Shown piece after piece: positions 20,489 through 32,753 of a stretch of 64,000 bases of DNA. Each line of letters opens with the position of its first letter. Position 1 is the first letter of the stretch. The position numbers and the translations under genes were made by a program. Source of the DNA: Rugalucina vietnamica (lineage: Eukaryota > Mollusca > Bivalvia > Lucinida > Lucinidae); NCBI GenBank assembly GCA_964017185.1, contig OZ024880.1, positions 44,033,071 to 44,097,070 of the forward strand. The letters run 5' to 3'. The notes beneath the pieces are model-generated. The model searched no databases. It was not told where the DNA came from and saw only the letters and a list, made by a program, of their open reading frames with translations.

Positions 20489-20724
20489 TGAGCTGCGTCA
20501 TTAGAAAACCAACCATGTGGTTTCCGAACAGGTCGGATATAAACCGAGCTGTACAAGCACAGAAGATGGCTAGAAGCTGGTAATGTTGGATTTAGACAAT
20601 TGAGGAATTGTACTATCCATGTAGCGAAAACAAAGGCGCTGATCAGCTTCGCAGTAACTGCGAAGCTGGTCTGCGTCTTTGTTTTCGCATATGCAGATTG
20701 TTGGTTTTCCCATGCGGCGGCTCA
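20489..20724 (-). mobile_element. Family A hairpin MITE, copy 14
   Basis: TGAGCTGCGTCATTAGAAAA to CCATGCGGCGGCTCA. CCAACCAT/ATTGTTGG subtype, stem CTTCGCAGTAACTGCGAAG perfectly paired. Confidence 0.9.
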
Positions 20725-21065
20725 AATCTTTGGATTGACATTTAGTGACAGACTAGTAAGTTACTAATGTGGCATTGTCGGCTAATTCTGATACAAGGTT
20801 TTTTATGCAAGAATCTGAGAGAATTTGGTTCCTTCTAAGTGAATTATTGCTTCAGGTTTGTCTGGTATTTATTCAAAACATGTTGTCTTTAGAAAAAATG
20901 TAACATCATCCTCTAGGAAAGGACTAAAAGCAAAACAATCATGAATGTTTTAGAGAGCATTAGATAGAATTACAGTTGACTGAAGTGTTTAGATTCAAGA
21001 AAGTAATGATACTGTGTGTTTCATTGTTGTCTGAATTTATTGTTGACTGCATAAGGGTTGACATA
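20725..21065. other. Unannotated sequence before the satellite
   Basis: Nothing recognised. Confidence 0.45.
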
Positions 21066-24000
21066 ATCTGAATGCAGCAGACTTGCTACAGCACTGACAT
21101 TTTTTTGTCATCAAATTCCTGTTAAGTGTTCTTCATATGAATTGGCTGCCAGATTCTTCAACTGTCCAAAATGCATGTTTTCAAATCTTGCCATATCCCT
21201 ATCTGTCTGGATTTTTAACAACACTGAAATAAGACTTAAAGCATCTATTCTTACTACAGCACTGACATCAAAAGCATTGTTATGGCATTGACATAGAAGT
21301 GCATCCAGTCTAGTAAAACCTTGGGATGAGTGAAAGCAGGCAGTCTTGTTACAGCACTGACATCAATAAAATCAATGCTTCTAGTAACAACACTGATATC
21401 ATATCAAATCAGTGGGTCTGGAAACAGCACTGACATCATATCAAATAAGTAGGTGTTGAAAAAGCACTGACATCATATCAAACCAGTGGGGCTGGAAACA
21501 GCACTGACATCATATCAAATCAATGGGTTTGGAAACAGCACTGACATCATATCAAATCAGTGGGTCTGAAACAGCACTGACATCATATCAACTAATCAGT
21601 GGGTCCATAAACAGCACTGACATCATATCAACTAATCAGTGGGTCCTGAAGCAACACTGACATCATATCAAATCAGTGGGCATTGAAACAACACTGACAT
21701 CATATCAAATCAGTGGGTCTGGAAAAGCACTGACATCATATCATATCAGTGGGTCTGAAACAGCACTGACATCATATCAAATAAGTGGGTTTGGAAACAG
21801 TGCTGACATCATATCAAATCAGTGGGCCTGAAAAAGCACTGACATCATATCAGTGGGTCTAGAAACAGCACTGACATCATATCAACAAATCAGTGGGTCT
21901 TGAAGCAGCACTGACAGCATAGCAAATCAGTGGGTCTTGAAGCAGCACTGACATCATATAAAATCAGCGAGTCTGGAAACAGCACTGACATCATATCAAA
22001 TAAGTTGGTATTGAAACAGCACTGACATCATATCAAATAAGTGGGTTTGGAAACAGCACTGACATCATACCAAATCAGTGGGTCTGAAAAAGCACTGACA
22101 TCATATCATATCAGTGGGTCTAGAAACAGCACTGACATCATATCAACAAATCAGTGGGTCTTGAAGCAGCATTGAAAGCATAGCGAATCAGTGGGTCTTA
22201 AACCAGCACTGACATCATATAAAATCAGTGAGTCTGGAAACAGCACTGACATCATATCAAATAAGTTGGTATTGAAACAGCACTGACATCATATCAAACC
22301 AGTGGGACTGGAAACAGCACTGACATCATAGCAAATCAGTGGATCTGAAAACAGCACTTACATCATATTAAATAAGTGGGTCTTGAAACAACACTGACAT
22401 CATATCAAATGAGTGGGTCTTGAAACAGAACTGACAATATATCAAATCAGTGGGTCTGAAATAGCACTGACAACATATCAAATCAGTGGGTCTGAAAACA
22501 CACTGACATCATATCATATCAGTGGGTCTTGAAAGATCACTGACATCATATCAAATCAGTGGGTCTTGAAACAACACTGACATCATATCAGGTCATTGGG
22601 TCTTAAAACAGCACTGACATCATATCAGTGGGTCTGAAACAGCACTGACATCATATCATATCAGTTGGTCTTGAAACAGCACTGACATCATATCATATTA
22701 GTGGGTCTGGAAACAACACTGACATCATATTAAAATAAGTCAGTCTTGAAACAACACTGACATCATATCAAATCAGTCAGTCTTGAAACAAAACTATTAC
22801 CATATCAACAAATCAGTGGGTCTTGAATCAACACTGACATCATAGCAAATCAGTGGGTCTTTAAACAGCATTGACATCATATCAAATCAGTGGGTCTGGA
22901 AACAGCTCTGACATCATATCAAATTAGTGGGTCTGGAAACAGCACTGACATCATATCAAATAAGTGGGCTTGGAAACAGCATTTACATCATATCAAATAA
23001 GTGGGTCTTGAAACAACACTGACATCATATCAAACCAGTGGGTCTGGAAACAGCACTGACATCATATCATATCAGTGGGTCAGAAACAACACTGACATCA
23101 TATCAAACCAGTGGGTCTAGAAACAGCACTGACATCATATCAAATCAGTGGGTCTTGAAGCAGCACTGAAAGCATAGCAAATCAGTGGGTCTTAAACCAG
23201 CACTGACATCATATAAAATCAGTGAGTCTGGAAACAGCACTGACATCATATCAAATAAGTTGGTATTGAAACAGCACTGACATCATATCAAACCAGTGGG
23301 ACTGGAAACAGCACTGACATCATAGCAAATCAGTGGATCTGAAAACAGCACTTACATCATATTAAATAAGTGGGTCTTGAAACAACACTGACATCATATC
23401 AAATGAGTGGGTCTTGAAACAGAACTGACAATATATCAAATCAGTGGGTCTGAAATAGCACTGACAACATATCAAATCAGTGGGTCTGAAAACACGCTGA
23501 CATCATATCATATCAGTGGGTCTTGAAAGATCACTGATATCATATCAAATCAGTGGGTCTTGAAACAACACTGACATCATATCAAGTCATTGGGTCTTAC
23601 AACAGCACTGACATCATATCAGTGGGTCTGAAACAGCACTGACATCATATTATATCAGTTGGTCCTGAAACAGCACTGACATCATATCATATTAGTGGGT
23701 CTGGAAATAACACTGACATCATATTAAAATAAGTCAGTCTTGAAACAACACTGACATCATATCAAATCAGTCAGTCTTTGAAACAAAACTATTACCATAT
23801 CAACAAATCAGTGGGTCTTGAAACAGCACTGACATCATAGCAAATCAGTGGGTCTTGAAACAGCTCTGACATCATATCAAATCAGTGGGTCTGAAAGAAC
23901 ACTGACATCATATCAAATCAGTGGGTCTTTAAACAGCATTGACATCATATCAAATCAGTGGGTCTGGAAACAGCACTGACATCATATCAAATTAGTGGGT

Positions 24001-25110
24001 CTGGAAACAGCACTGACATCATATCAAATAAGTGGGCTTGGAAACAGCATTTACATCATATCAAATAAGTGGGTCTTGAAACAACACTGACATCATATCA
24101 AACCAGTGGGTCTGGAAACAGCACTGACATCATATCATATCAGTGGGTCAGAAACAACACTGACATCATATCAAACCAGTGGGTCTGAAACAACACTGAC
24201 ATCATATCAAATCAGTGGGTCTTGAAACAGCACTGACAGCATAGCAAATCAGTGGGTCTTGAAGCAGCACTGACATCATATAAAATCAGTGAGTCTTGAA
24301 ACAACACTGACACCATATCATATCAGTGGGTCTGAAAACAGCACTGACATCATATCAAATCAGTGGGTCTGAAACAGCACTGACATCATATCATATCAGT
24401 GGGTCAGAAAGAACACTGACATCATATCTAATCAGTGGGTCTGAATCAACACTGACATCATATCAAATAAGTGGGTCTTGAAACAGCACTGACATCATAT
24501 CAAATAAGTGGGTCTTGAAATAACACTGACTTCATATCAAACCAGTGGGTCTGAAACAACACTGGTGCCAGTAAAATCAGTGGGTCTTGTTACAACCAAC
24601 AGTGACATCAGTAAAATCAAATTATTGTTACAGCACTGACATCAGTAAAATTGAGTTTTTGTTACAGCACTGACATAAGTAAAATCAGGTGGTATTGTTA
24701 CAGCACTGACATAAGTAAAATCAGGCAGTATTGTTACAGCACTGACATCAATAAAATCAAGCTGTATTGTTACAACACTGACATAAATAAAATCAGGCAG
24801 TTGTTACAGCACTGACATCAAGAAAGCCAGACTATTGTTATAGCACTGACATCAATAAAATCAGGTGGTCTTGTTACAGCACTGACATCAATAAAGTCAG
24901 GTTGTATGGTTACAGCACTGACATGAGTAAAAATTAGATGGTATTGTTACAGTACTGGCATAAGTAAAATCAGGCAGTATTGTTACAGCACTGACTTCAA
25001 TAAAGTAAGACTATTGTTACAGCACTGACATCAATAAAATCAGGTGGTCTTGTTACAGCACTGACATCAATAAAGTCTAGGCTTCGAGGACTTGTTACAG
25101 CACTGATGTT
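21066..25110 (+). repeat. Large satellite of about 37-bp units
   Basis: Roughly 100 units with the core CAGCACTGACATCATATCAA followed by ATCAGTGGGTCTTGAAA. Units in the last 550 bp change to TTGTTACAGCACTGACATCA ATAAAATCAGG, and the first 300 bp hold scattered early units. A block from about 22150 recurs from about 23147 with an offset of 994-995 bp, for example CTTAAACCAGCACTG at 22197 and 23191. Two extra units lie downstream. This is a higher-order repeat. No coding frame. Every typical unit holds TGACATCA. Confidence 0.93.
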
Positions 25111-25475
25111 AAAATTACCACCAATGACAAATGAAAGGACATGGTATGATACAGTTGCCAAGTTTTAGGAGTCATCTTGCAGCTTTTATACAACGGCTTA
25201 AGGTGTTGAATACTTGCAGAATTATTAATTTCTAATTATAAATGCACTTGCTAGCCTATATTGTTAAAAAAACTGAAGTACTCAAAATTGGCTCTGATGT
25301 GCATTTTCTTGAGAAGCAGACATTTAGTTAAGAAAAAATCAAAGATTAGATAGGAAATCAGTATGTTTTGGGTAATTGTTGGGAAGGTTTTTATTGGAAC
25401 TCAAACAGTTTGTTTATATTGGAATGTTGGTTGTATCACCTGAGGTGTCGGAGCTGTCCATCAAAGTCATAATTA
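25111..25475. other. Unannotated sequence
   Basis: Nothing recognised. Confidence 0.45.
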
Positions 25476-25716
25476 TTAGCTACGGCATGAGAAAAAGGGA
25501 ATTCAACATTATGCAAAAACAAAGATGAAGATCAGCTGTGCAGTAACTGCACAGCTGATCTGCATCTTTGTTTTTGCTTCACAGATAGTACAATCCCTCT
25601 TCTTCTTAAATTCAAAACTTCATGCTTTTGGTGATTTCCTGTTGCAGTACAGGCTCATTTGTGTCTGACCTGGTCAGAAACTCCAGAGACCAAAGAAACT
25701 TTTTCTGCCATGGTCA
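25476..25716 (+). mobile_element. Family A hairpin MITE, copy 15
   Basis: Ends are decayed (CTACGGCATGAGAAAAAGGG; TTTCTGCCATGGTCATG) but the centre is perfect: AAAACAAAGATGAAGATCAG, CTGTGCAGTAACTGCACAG, CTGATCTGCATCTTTGTTTT. The arms stay paired although GATGAAGATC / GATCTGCATC differ from the family consensus. Confidence 0.82.
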
Positions 25717-26396
25717 TGAAATAAACTGGCTCAGGGTATCACAGTTTGACCAAAGAGGGAACAACAGTTCCAGTCGTTTGTAACCACGTAACCACTGCCC
25801 CCCCCTCCCCCCCCCCCCTCCACACCCATGGGGAAGGATGGGGGATAGCCGGGCTTTAGTGCTAGGCAATTACTTTTTGAGTGTCCCCGCAGGTCATGAC
25901 GGGGTTTTTGACATTAGGATCCTTACCCCAGGGAGATTTTCTATTGCGCAGGGCTGGGCAGAGAGCAAGGTTTTGACCTCCATTTTGTCCCCTGGGGGTG
26001 GTGCATATAGCAGGTCAGTGAAACCTGAAAAGTCATAATCCCCGCCCTTCCTCGTAGGTGGGTGGGTGGCAGTGATTCAAATGACTGGTGCATGAAGCAT
26101 GTATATTCATGAAAAAAAAAGTGAAAATCTAGCAAAATTCCTGTTTTGTCTCGCAGACACATGATACAGTGATTCCAAGGAAAGGCTTCTAGTGCAGATT
26201 CAGTAATTTGATTCTGTATAATGCGTAAATTCAATTTTACACCATGTTTGTGTACAATCTATTGATGACACTCTGAAATGGTTCCTCTTTCGAAACCAGA
26301 CTGAAATTGAAATAGACAGGCTTCATTGAGCTATAAATTAATAAACGTAAGATTGATGATGGGCTTGGCTGACTGTGATTGCGTAAGAAATTCTTC
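25717..26396. repeat. C-rich run and a block shared with 50186-50276
   Basis: A C-rich run lies at 25797-25821. The segment 25966-26035 (AGAGCAAGGTTTTGACCTCC ..TTTGTCCCCTGGGGGTGGTG) recurs diverged at 50195-50260. The repeat is dispersed and unclassified. The rest shows nothing. Confidence 0.55.
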
Positions 26397-26625
26397 TTAA
26401 CTCATATAAGCCTGGCGTCCCTTTTGTGGGACATAGGCAAACAGTATAGCCCCAGATGTGACGCCGCAGAACGCGGCGTCCCATCTGGGGCTATTCTGTT
26501 TGCTTAGAGGAATTTTATCGAAAAATGGAATAAAATTTTGAAATCACACCTGGAGCCCCTAAAAATGAAAGTGGACTCACCCAATTGATAATGATGGGAG
26601 AATCCATTCGTCAAATATGGGTTAA
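26397..26625 (-). mobile_element. Family D hairpin element, copy 4
   Basis: 229 bp, TTAACTCATATAAGCCTGGC to AATATGGGTTAA, with perfect TTAA on both ends and an intact palindrome. Confidence 0.9.
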
Positions 26626-26745
26626 GTAAATCCATCAATCTTTACATTAAGTGAAAGCTCTTTATCTTTATTTAGCATATAGACATTAGCAGGAATATAA
26701 GCTCTACTGGTGGTTTAGTCTAAGTCATTATACCATGGTGCTAAA

Positions 26746-26981
26746 TGAGCCGCCTTGTGGGAAAACCAACAATGTGGTTTTCCAACAGGTCTGACACAAA
26801 CCGGCCTGTACAGCTACAGAAGTAGGCTAGAAGCTTGAAATTTTGGAGTTAAGTAGATGAGGAATTGTACTATCTGAGTAGCGAAAACAAAGGCGCTGAT
26901 CAGCTTCGCGGTTACCGCGAAGCTGATCTGCGTCTTTGTTTTCGCATAAGCAGATTGTTGGTTTTCTCATGAGGCGGCTCA
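26746..26981 (-). mobile_element. Family A hairpin MITE, copy 16
   Basis: TGAGCCGCCTTGTGGGAAAA to TCTCATGAGGCGGCTCA. CCAACAAT subtype with stem CTTCGCGGTTACCGCGAAG. Flanks AA/AA. Confidence 0.92.
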
Positions 26982-27326
26982 AATGATTTGATTTTACAGT
27001 AATGGCATTTTGGCTTTGACTGATATTACTTTGTTTAAACTCTGGGATCAAATTAACTCAGAATGTCTGATACTACATGTACCAATCTATCGTAGGTTGA
27101 TTCTTCCTTGGACTGGCACAAGAATATTCATACTGCACCAGCACTGGAACCTTGCTACCCAAAAGTCTTACAACTCAAAAGTCTTACAAAGTACTGCAAA
27201 AATTTTGAAAATTGATTCACGAAATAAAAATTCTGCCAAAAAATATTTTTGAATGGGCCTTTTGCATGTGCAAGAGAAGTAATCCAAACACCTTAAAATT
27301 GAAAATTTAGCAAATCTGTAGAATAA
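26982..27326. other. Unannotated sequence
   Basis: Nothing recognised. TACCCAAAAGTCTTACAACT / CAAAAGTCTTACAAAG near 27160 is a short direct repeat. Confidence 0.45.
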
Positions 27327-27567
27327 AGCCTAGTTTCCACAGACAATTTTTCTTTGACGAAGAATATTTGTCACAGAAACTTTGGCAATGAGTTTGAGTT
27401 TACACACAACAAAGATTACTTATAGTATACTACTTAGCTCGCTCACCTTTGTCACAGATACATGTATTTGGCAATGAAACTTTGCCACAGAGTTGAATTT
27501 ACACGAACATATTTTTCTCCGAAAACCTACTTTGTCAAAGAAAAATTGTCCGTGGAAACAAGGCCTA
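27327..27567. mobile_element. Element O, TIR element
   Basis: AGCCTAGTTTCCACAGACAA at the left and TTGTCCGTGGAAACAAGGCC at the right are inverted repeats extending about 36 bp through TTTTTCTTTGAC. The interior repeats CTTTGGCAATGA / CTTTGCCACAG motifs. No coding. Confidence 0.8.
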
Positions 27568-28091
27568 ATTCTAAGAGTTTTGCTCTCAGCTATGTATATA
27601 TGGTACTACACAATTTTGTTTTGGTTTGGTGCATTTTAAATGAAAAATAATCAATTTAGATTTTTTTTTTTCAGGAAAATAGTTGCTAACATTTTCAAAA
27701 TGGAAAAAGCTCTATCCAAAATCATTTTCTGGCATAAAATTTTTATATATTAACCGACTTCCAAAAATTTTGTGTTACTTTTTATGACTTTTGGAATGCA
27801 AAATGGTAACATGGACATATTTTTCATGAAGTGTTTCAGAAAAGAGGCAGTTTCTTGAAGATGATGTATGGACAGTAAGGTCTAAATTGGACCAGTCAAA
27901 ATTTTTGGAGCAAAAGAAATTTGATCGTGGAAACACTTGTAATGTTCAGTACTGGTCCTAGTTCAGGACAAATCTGTCATTTAAAAAGTTTACCATCTCC
28001 ATACGTTGTATGTTTTGCAAACTTAAAAATTCAGTGATTGATATACCTTGTCTTATACATCCCAGAACCTTTACCATTTAAAACGGCAGGA
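27568..28091. other. Unannotated sequence
   Basis: A T run at 27660-27672. No exon or family member seen. Confidence 0.45.
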
Positions 28092-30455
28092 TAATATGTC
28101 CGTGAAACGTATAACCCCTCATACCAAACGTTTATATAGTAAATCTAGGGATTACATGTACAGGTGTATACATATTTTTAGCTCACCTGAGCCGAAGGCT
28201 CACAAGGTGAGCTTATAGGATGGCCATGATCCGGCGTCCGTCCGTCGTCCGTCCGTCGTCGTCGTCGTCGTCGTCCACAATTTCAAAGATCTTCTCTGAA
28301 ACCGCTTGGCCGATCTAGTTGAAATTTTATGTGGAGCCTCCTTGGGTAGTGGCATTTCAAGTTTGATCGCGAAATCCAGGTCACATGACCAAGATGGCCG
28401 CCACGCCCATATATGGTAAAAACCCTTCAAAAATCTTCTCCAGAACCGGTGGGCCGATTTCCACGAAACTTGGTATGTAGCATCAGGGACTTCAGCCCAT
28501 CATAGTTTGATAAAATGATGACCCTTGGATGACCTTGACCTATTTTACGGCAAGGTCAAATTTGGAAACATAGGCTTTTACATGGGAAAAAGTGAAAACT
28601 ATGGATTTTTTGAAAACTATTGCAGCCTGAGGCCTGAAAAGTGGTAGATACAAACAACTAATGGAGTAGATGAAGGTATGTGATTAATTTAGGTCAAGGT
28701 CATCTTTTGACCTTGGCCAGTCTGTCGTCCATTCACACTTTTCAAAGATCTTCTTCTCTGAAACTGCTTGGCCAGTCAAAGTGAAATTTTATGTGGAGCA
28801 CCCATGGGTAGGGGAGACGAAAGTTTGATTGCAAAATCCAGGTCACATGACCAAGATGGCTGCCACGCCCATATATGGTAAAAACCACTCAAAAATCTTC
28901 TTCTCCAGAACCGGCAGGCCGATTTTCATGAAACTTGGTATGTAGCATTTGGGACTCCAGCCCATCATAGTTTGATAAAATGATGACCCTTGGATGACCT
29001 TGACCTAATTAACGGCAAGGTCAAATTTGGAAACATAGGCTTTTACATGGGAAAAAGTGAAAACTATGGATTTTTTGAAAACTATTGCAGCCTGATGCCT
29101 GAAAAGTGGTAGATGCAAACAACTAATGGAGTAGATGAAAGTATGTGATTAATGTAGGTCAAGGTCATCTCTTGACCTTGGCCAGTCTGTTGTCCATACA
29201 CACTTTTCAAAGATCTTCTTCTCTGAAACTGCTGGGCCAATCAAAGTGAAATTTTATGTGGAGCATCCATGGGTAGGGGAGACAAAAGTTTAATCGCGAA
29301 ATCCAGGTCACATGACCAAGATGGCTGCCACGCCCATATATGGTAAAAACCACTCAAAAATCTTCTTCTCCAGAACCCGTTGGCCGATTTCCATGGAACT
29401 TGGTATGTAGCATCAGGGACTTCAGCCCATCATAGTTTGATAAAATGATGACCCTTGGATGACCTTGACCTAATTTACGGCAAGGTCAAATTTGGAAACA
29501 TAGGCTTTTACATGGGAAAAAGTGAAAACTATGGATTTTTTGAAAACTATTGCAGCCTGATGCCTGAAAAGTGGTAGATGCAAACAACTAATGGAGTAGA
29601 TGAAGGTATGTGATTAATGTAGGTCAAGGTCATCTCTTGACCTTGGCCAGTCTGTTGTCCATACACACTTTTCAAAGATCTTCTTCTCTGAAACTGCTGG
29701 GCCAATCAAAGTGAAATTTTATGTGGAGCATCCATGGGTAGGGGAGACGAAAGTTTGATCGCGAAATCCAGGTCACATTACCAAGATGGCCGCCACGCCC
29801 ATATATGGTAAAAACCACTCAAAAATTTTCTTCTCTAGAACCGGCAGGCCAATTTTCGCGAAACTTGGTATGTAGCATTTGGGACTCCAGCCCATCCTAG
29901 TTTGATCAAATGATGACCATAGGATGACCTTGACCTATTTTACGGCAAGGTCAATTTTGGAAACATAGGCTTTTACATGGGAAAAGGCGGAAACAATGGA
30001 TATTTTGGAAACTGTTGCAGTCTGAGACCTGGAAGTTGCTAGATGCAGACGGAGTCAATGAAGGTAAGTAATTAATGAAGTCATTTAAATATCAAAATTA
30101 AAATTGTGGTTTTCTCATAAATCACTGGATTTGAAAACTATTGCAGCCTGAGACCTGAAACTTTGCAGATGCAGACAACTTATGAATTCAATAAAGGTGT
30201 GTGAGTATTCAAGGTCAAGGTCATTTCATGATGACTTTTAATACTGCAGGATCAGGCTTCAGGTGAGCGTTCTCAGGACCAATGGTCCTCTGGTTCTTAT
30301 TTTTGATTCAAAACATAGTTTGTGGTTACTGGTTAGAATCGCCTCATCGAGGCACTTCTAACATACCCACAATATATGTTTTGAGTAAATGTATTCAAAA
30401 TGTCAAAATTTTCAAATGAAATTTTCAATTTCACGGCTGAAAAACATCTCCATAT
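28092..30455 (+). mobile_element. Family B hairpin element, copy 3, split by a family C insertion
   Basis: Left piece 28092-28179 (ATATGTCCGTGAAACGTATA..GTATACATATTTTT). Right piece 30296-30455 (CTTATTTTTGATTCAAAACA..CACATCCCAATCT-type right arm ending AACATCTCCATATG). The two join across the family C element at its T-rich boundary. The palindrome TTAGAATCGCCTCATCGAGG is partly decayed. Confidence 0.75.
28180..30295 (+). mobile_element. Family C long element, copy 1
   Basis: Starts AGCTCACCTGAGCCGAAGGC (a hairpin with TCACAAGGTGAGCTTATAG), then a (GTC)n/CCGTCCGTC run at 28228-28276. Next come about four tandem units of about 465 bp (starts near 28280, 28742, 29208, 29670), each with AAGATCTTCTTCTCTGAAAC, GGTCACATGACCAAGATGGC, CCCATATATGGTAAAAACC, GATGACCTTGACCT and AGGTCAAGGTCATC. 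It ends GGTGAGCGTTCTCAGGACCA ATGGTCCTCTGGTT. No protein frame survives. The class of element is not known to me. Confidence 0.88.
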
Positions 30456-30460
30456 GTATA

Positions 30461-30648
30461 TGAGCCCCGTCATGAGAAGACCGTTTTTTTGCCTATAGAT
30501 GCGAAAACAGGCGCAGATCAGCTTCGCCGTAACTGAAGCTGAGCAGCGCCTTTGTTTTCGCTACTCCGATAGTACATTCTGTGTCTGGCCGGTTTATGTC
30601 AAACCTGGTCGGAAACCCCGAAGTCCTGTTTTCTCACGCCACGGCTCA
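30461..30648 (+). mobile_element. Family A hairpin MITE, copy 17
   Basis: TGAGCCCCGTCATGAGAAGA to TCACGCCACGGCTCA. Hairpin arm shortened (CTTCGCCGTAACTGAAGCTG) and the long arm deleted between GATAGTACA and TGTCTGGCCGG. Confidence 0.82.
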
Positions 30649-31041
30649 TGTATTGAATGGACAATTTTTTGTTATGACATTTTCTGTCATGGCAAGTCTC
30701 ACAACATAGACTGTCATCAGTTTTTAGCAGTCAACCAAGATAATGCCATATTTCCTTGAACTGTCTTTAGAGAAAGTGTAATGTTACACACAAAACACAT
30801 TAGCTGACTCCATTTGGAAGTAATTTGCTTTTAAACAATCCTTGAGGATTTCAAACTACTGGGTGACAACCAATCAATCTCCAGGATATGAGTCTATGTC
30901 TTAGGCGTGAAATACCAAAGATGAGATTGCTGGAAAAGATTGGTTCCGTTGAAGTTTCAGAGAGAAAGTGTTAAAGATAATGAGCCCTGGGGCAAAAGAA
31001 CAGATGAACTGCGATGGGTAAAAACCAGTCTTCAGCATTAT
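30649..31041. other. Unannotated sequence
   Basis: Nothing recognised. Confidence 0.4.
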
Positions 31042-31307
31042 GAAAACTTGCCCATGCAATATACAGAGATTTTGATAGCCTTGAAAATTGAAAATTTTCA
31101 GCTGAAAAAATTTGATATTTTTCTTATTTTTGCTCAAAACATAGATTGTGGGTACACGTTAGAACCGCCTCGCTGAGGCGGTTCTAACGAGTACCCACAA
31201 TCTATGTTTTGGAGCAAAAATAAGAAAATAGGTATACCCCTGCATACCCCGGTTTTGCTATATAAAAGTGGGGTTCAAAGGGGTATACATTACACGGACA
31301 TGTTTTC
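31042..31307 (-). mobile_element. Family B hairpin element, copy 4
   Basis: Complete copy. GAAAACTTGCCCATGCAATA at the left and CACGGACATGTTTTC at the right. Palindrome arms of about 50 bp from TTTTTGCTCAAAACATAGAT to ATCTATGTTTTGGAGCAAAA, loop CCTCGCTGAGG. Confidence 0.92.
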
Positions 31308-31308
31308 A

Positions 31309-31498
31309 TGATGAGGGTTTCCGACCAGGTCCAACACAAACCAGACTTAACTGTCACAGAAAAAGGCTAGAAGCTTGAAGTTTCGTGATGAAGAAGAGGG
31401 ATTGACTACTATCTGTATAGCAAAATAAAGATGCTGATCAGCTGTACAGTCACTGCACAGCTGATCTGCATCTTTGTTTTCGCATACGCAGAAATGTG
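31309..31498 (-). mobile_element. Family A hairpin MITE, copy 18 (truncated)
   Basis: Begins within the long arm (GGGTTTCCGACCAGGTCCAA). Stem CTGTACAGTCACTGCACAG, and it stops at CGCATACGCAGAAATG without the outer right end. Confidence 0.78.
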
Positions 31499-31612
31499 TA
31501 TGTGAATGAAAATAAGTTTGATAAAGGCATCTCCGGTTGGAAGAGTGCTGTGTGTCAGAGACTGAGAGTCAGATTCCAGAGATAAAGGTTGAGAGTTGTT
31601 TGTTTGCACTGA

Positions 31613-31810
31613 TGTTTAAAGTTCCAGACAACAATTTTTCAGTCATGTCAGGATGAAACAACATTTACTCTTCCTGGGTATTAATCGGTACTGTGGGAAG
31701 TAAATGTGTCTTGCTCAAGGAAACAATATGGGCTGTGCTCCATGTGAGGATCGAACTCAGGACCTCCGATTGGGCATCTGATGCCTACCATTGCTGTGTT
31801 GCGCAATAGA
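31613..31810 (-). mobile_element. SINE W copy, reverse orientation
   Basis: The - strand reads a head with B box complement GGATCGAACTCAGGACCTCC. The body is GTGTCTTGCTCAAGGAAACA in + orientation, and the tail is CAATTTTTCAGTCATGTCAG. Full length but diverged. Confidence 0.75.
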
Positions 31811-32264
31811 ACAAACACTCCAAGCTCTGCTCCTTAGGTAAGTACTGGTTCAGGTTGAGTAGCCAGGAATAATTGATGGCGCTGTCCCAACATGGCTGAT
31901 GTTTGAAATATCCCTATGTACGAGTTTAACCTTTTGTTGTTTTTGGATATAATAGTTTTGCAAATTTAAGCAAAATGCTAGAGACATTTCTTACCAAAAC
32001 ATTCGTGGGAGTACTCAACAGTGCCTAACCTTACATCATAATTCCCCTATGTGTAATTCACTTGTTTGAACTTTAAGAATCAAATCATTTGGGCAAGAAA
32101 ATTTCCTTACAAGTGGTAATTAATAAGGCCCAAAATTGAGGTTGACATTTGCAGGTCTCATTTTGTTCTGTAAATCTGATTACAAATTGTTTGAGACTTC
32201 CAGATTGATTTTCGGTGAAATCATTGTCATGGGCCAAGATGTGAGATTTCCATTCTGCTGATAG
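31811..32264. other. Unannotated sequence
   Basis: Nothing recognised. Confidence 0.4.
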
Positions 32265-32487
32265 TTAACCCATTTATGGCGAATGGACTTGCCCATCAGT
32301 AACAATTTGTAGAGTCCAAGTTCATTTTTAGGGGCATCTGGAGTGATTTTAAATTTTCATATAATTTTTTGATGAAAATCCTCTTAGCAAACAGAATAGC
32401 CCCAGATGGGACGCCGCATACTGCGGCGTCACATCTGGGGCTATTCTGTTTGCATATGTACCATAAAAAGGATGCAAGGCTATTTAA
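32265..32487 (+). mobile_element. Family D hairpin element, copy 5
   Basis: TTAACCCATTTATGGCGAAT to AGGCTATTTAA. Palindrome AGCAAACAGAATAGCCCCAG / CTGGGGCTATTCTGTTTGC intact with core GACGCCGCATACTGCGGCGTC. Confidence 0.88.
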
Positions 32488-32560
32488 TGCCACATATACC
32501 AGAGAAAATGAGTACACTGTACATCTACAGTCAATATCTAAGGTCATTTTGGGCGATGCA

Positions 32561-32753
32561 CGACATTTTGTCGAAAATGTGTTTTGTCGAAAATGTTGTA
32601 ACTTCAAAAATATTCACCGCAAAAGTTGGAGATTTATTCCTTAGAAGTCTACCATACAGGTCCACATTTTGAGCCACCAACCATTAGGGTTAGGGTAATT
32701 TAGGTCTGGGCATGGGGACATTTTCGACAAATGTAATTTTCGACGAAATGTCG
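32561..32753. mobile_element. Element T, TIR element
   Basis: CGACATTTTGTCGAAAATGT at 32561 and ACATTTTCGACAAATG..TTTTCGACGAAATGTCG ending 32753 form about 35-bp inverted ends. Each end itself repeats TTTGTCGAAAATG twice. The interior includes TTAGGGTTAGGG at 32684-32695, two telomere-type units. Confidence 0.8.

Noticed and set aside
21066-25110. CRISPR-like array
   Set aside because: The whole unit, not only a spacer-separated repeat, is conserved. Units vary by drift and form higher-order blocks, and the DNA is animal nuclear.
32684-32695. Interstitial telomere
   Set aside because: Only two TTAGGG units, inside MITE T. Too short to be meaningful.
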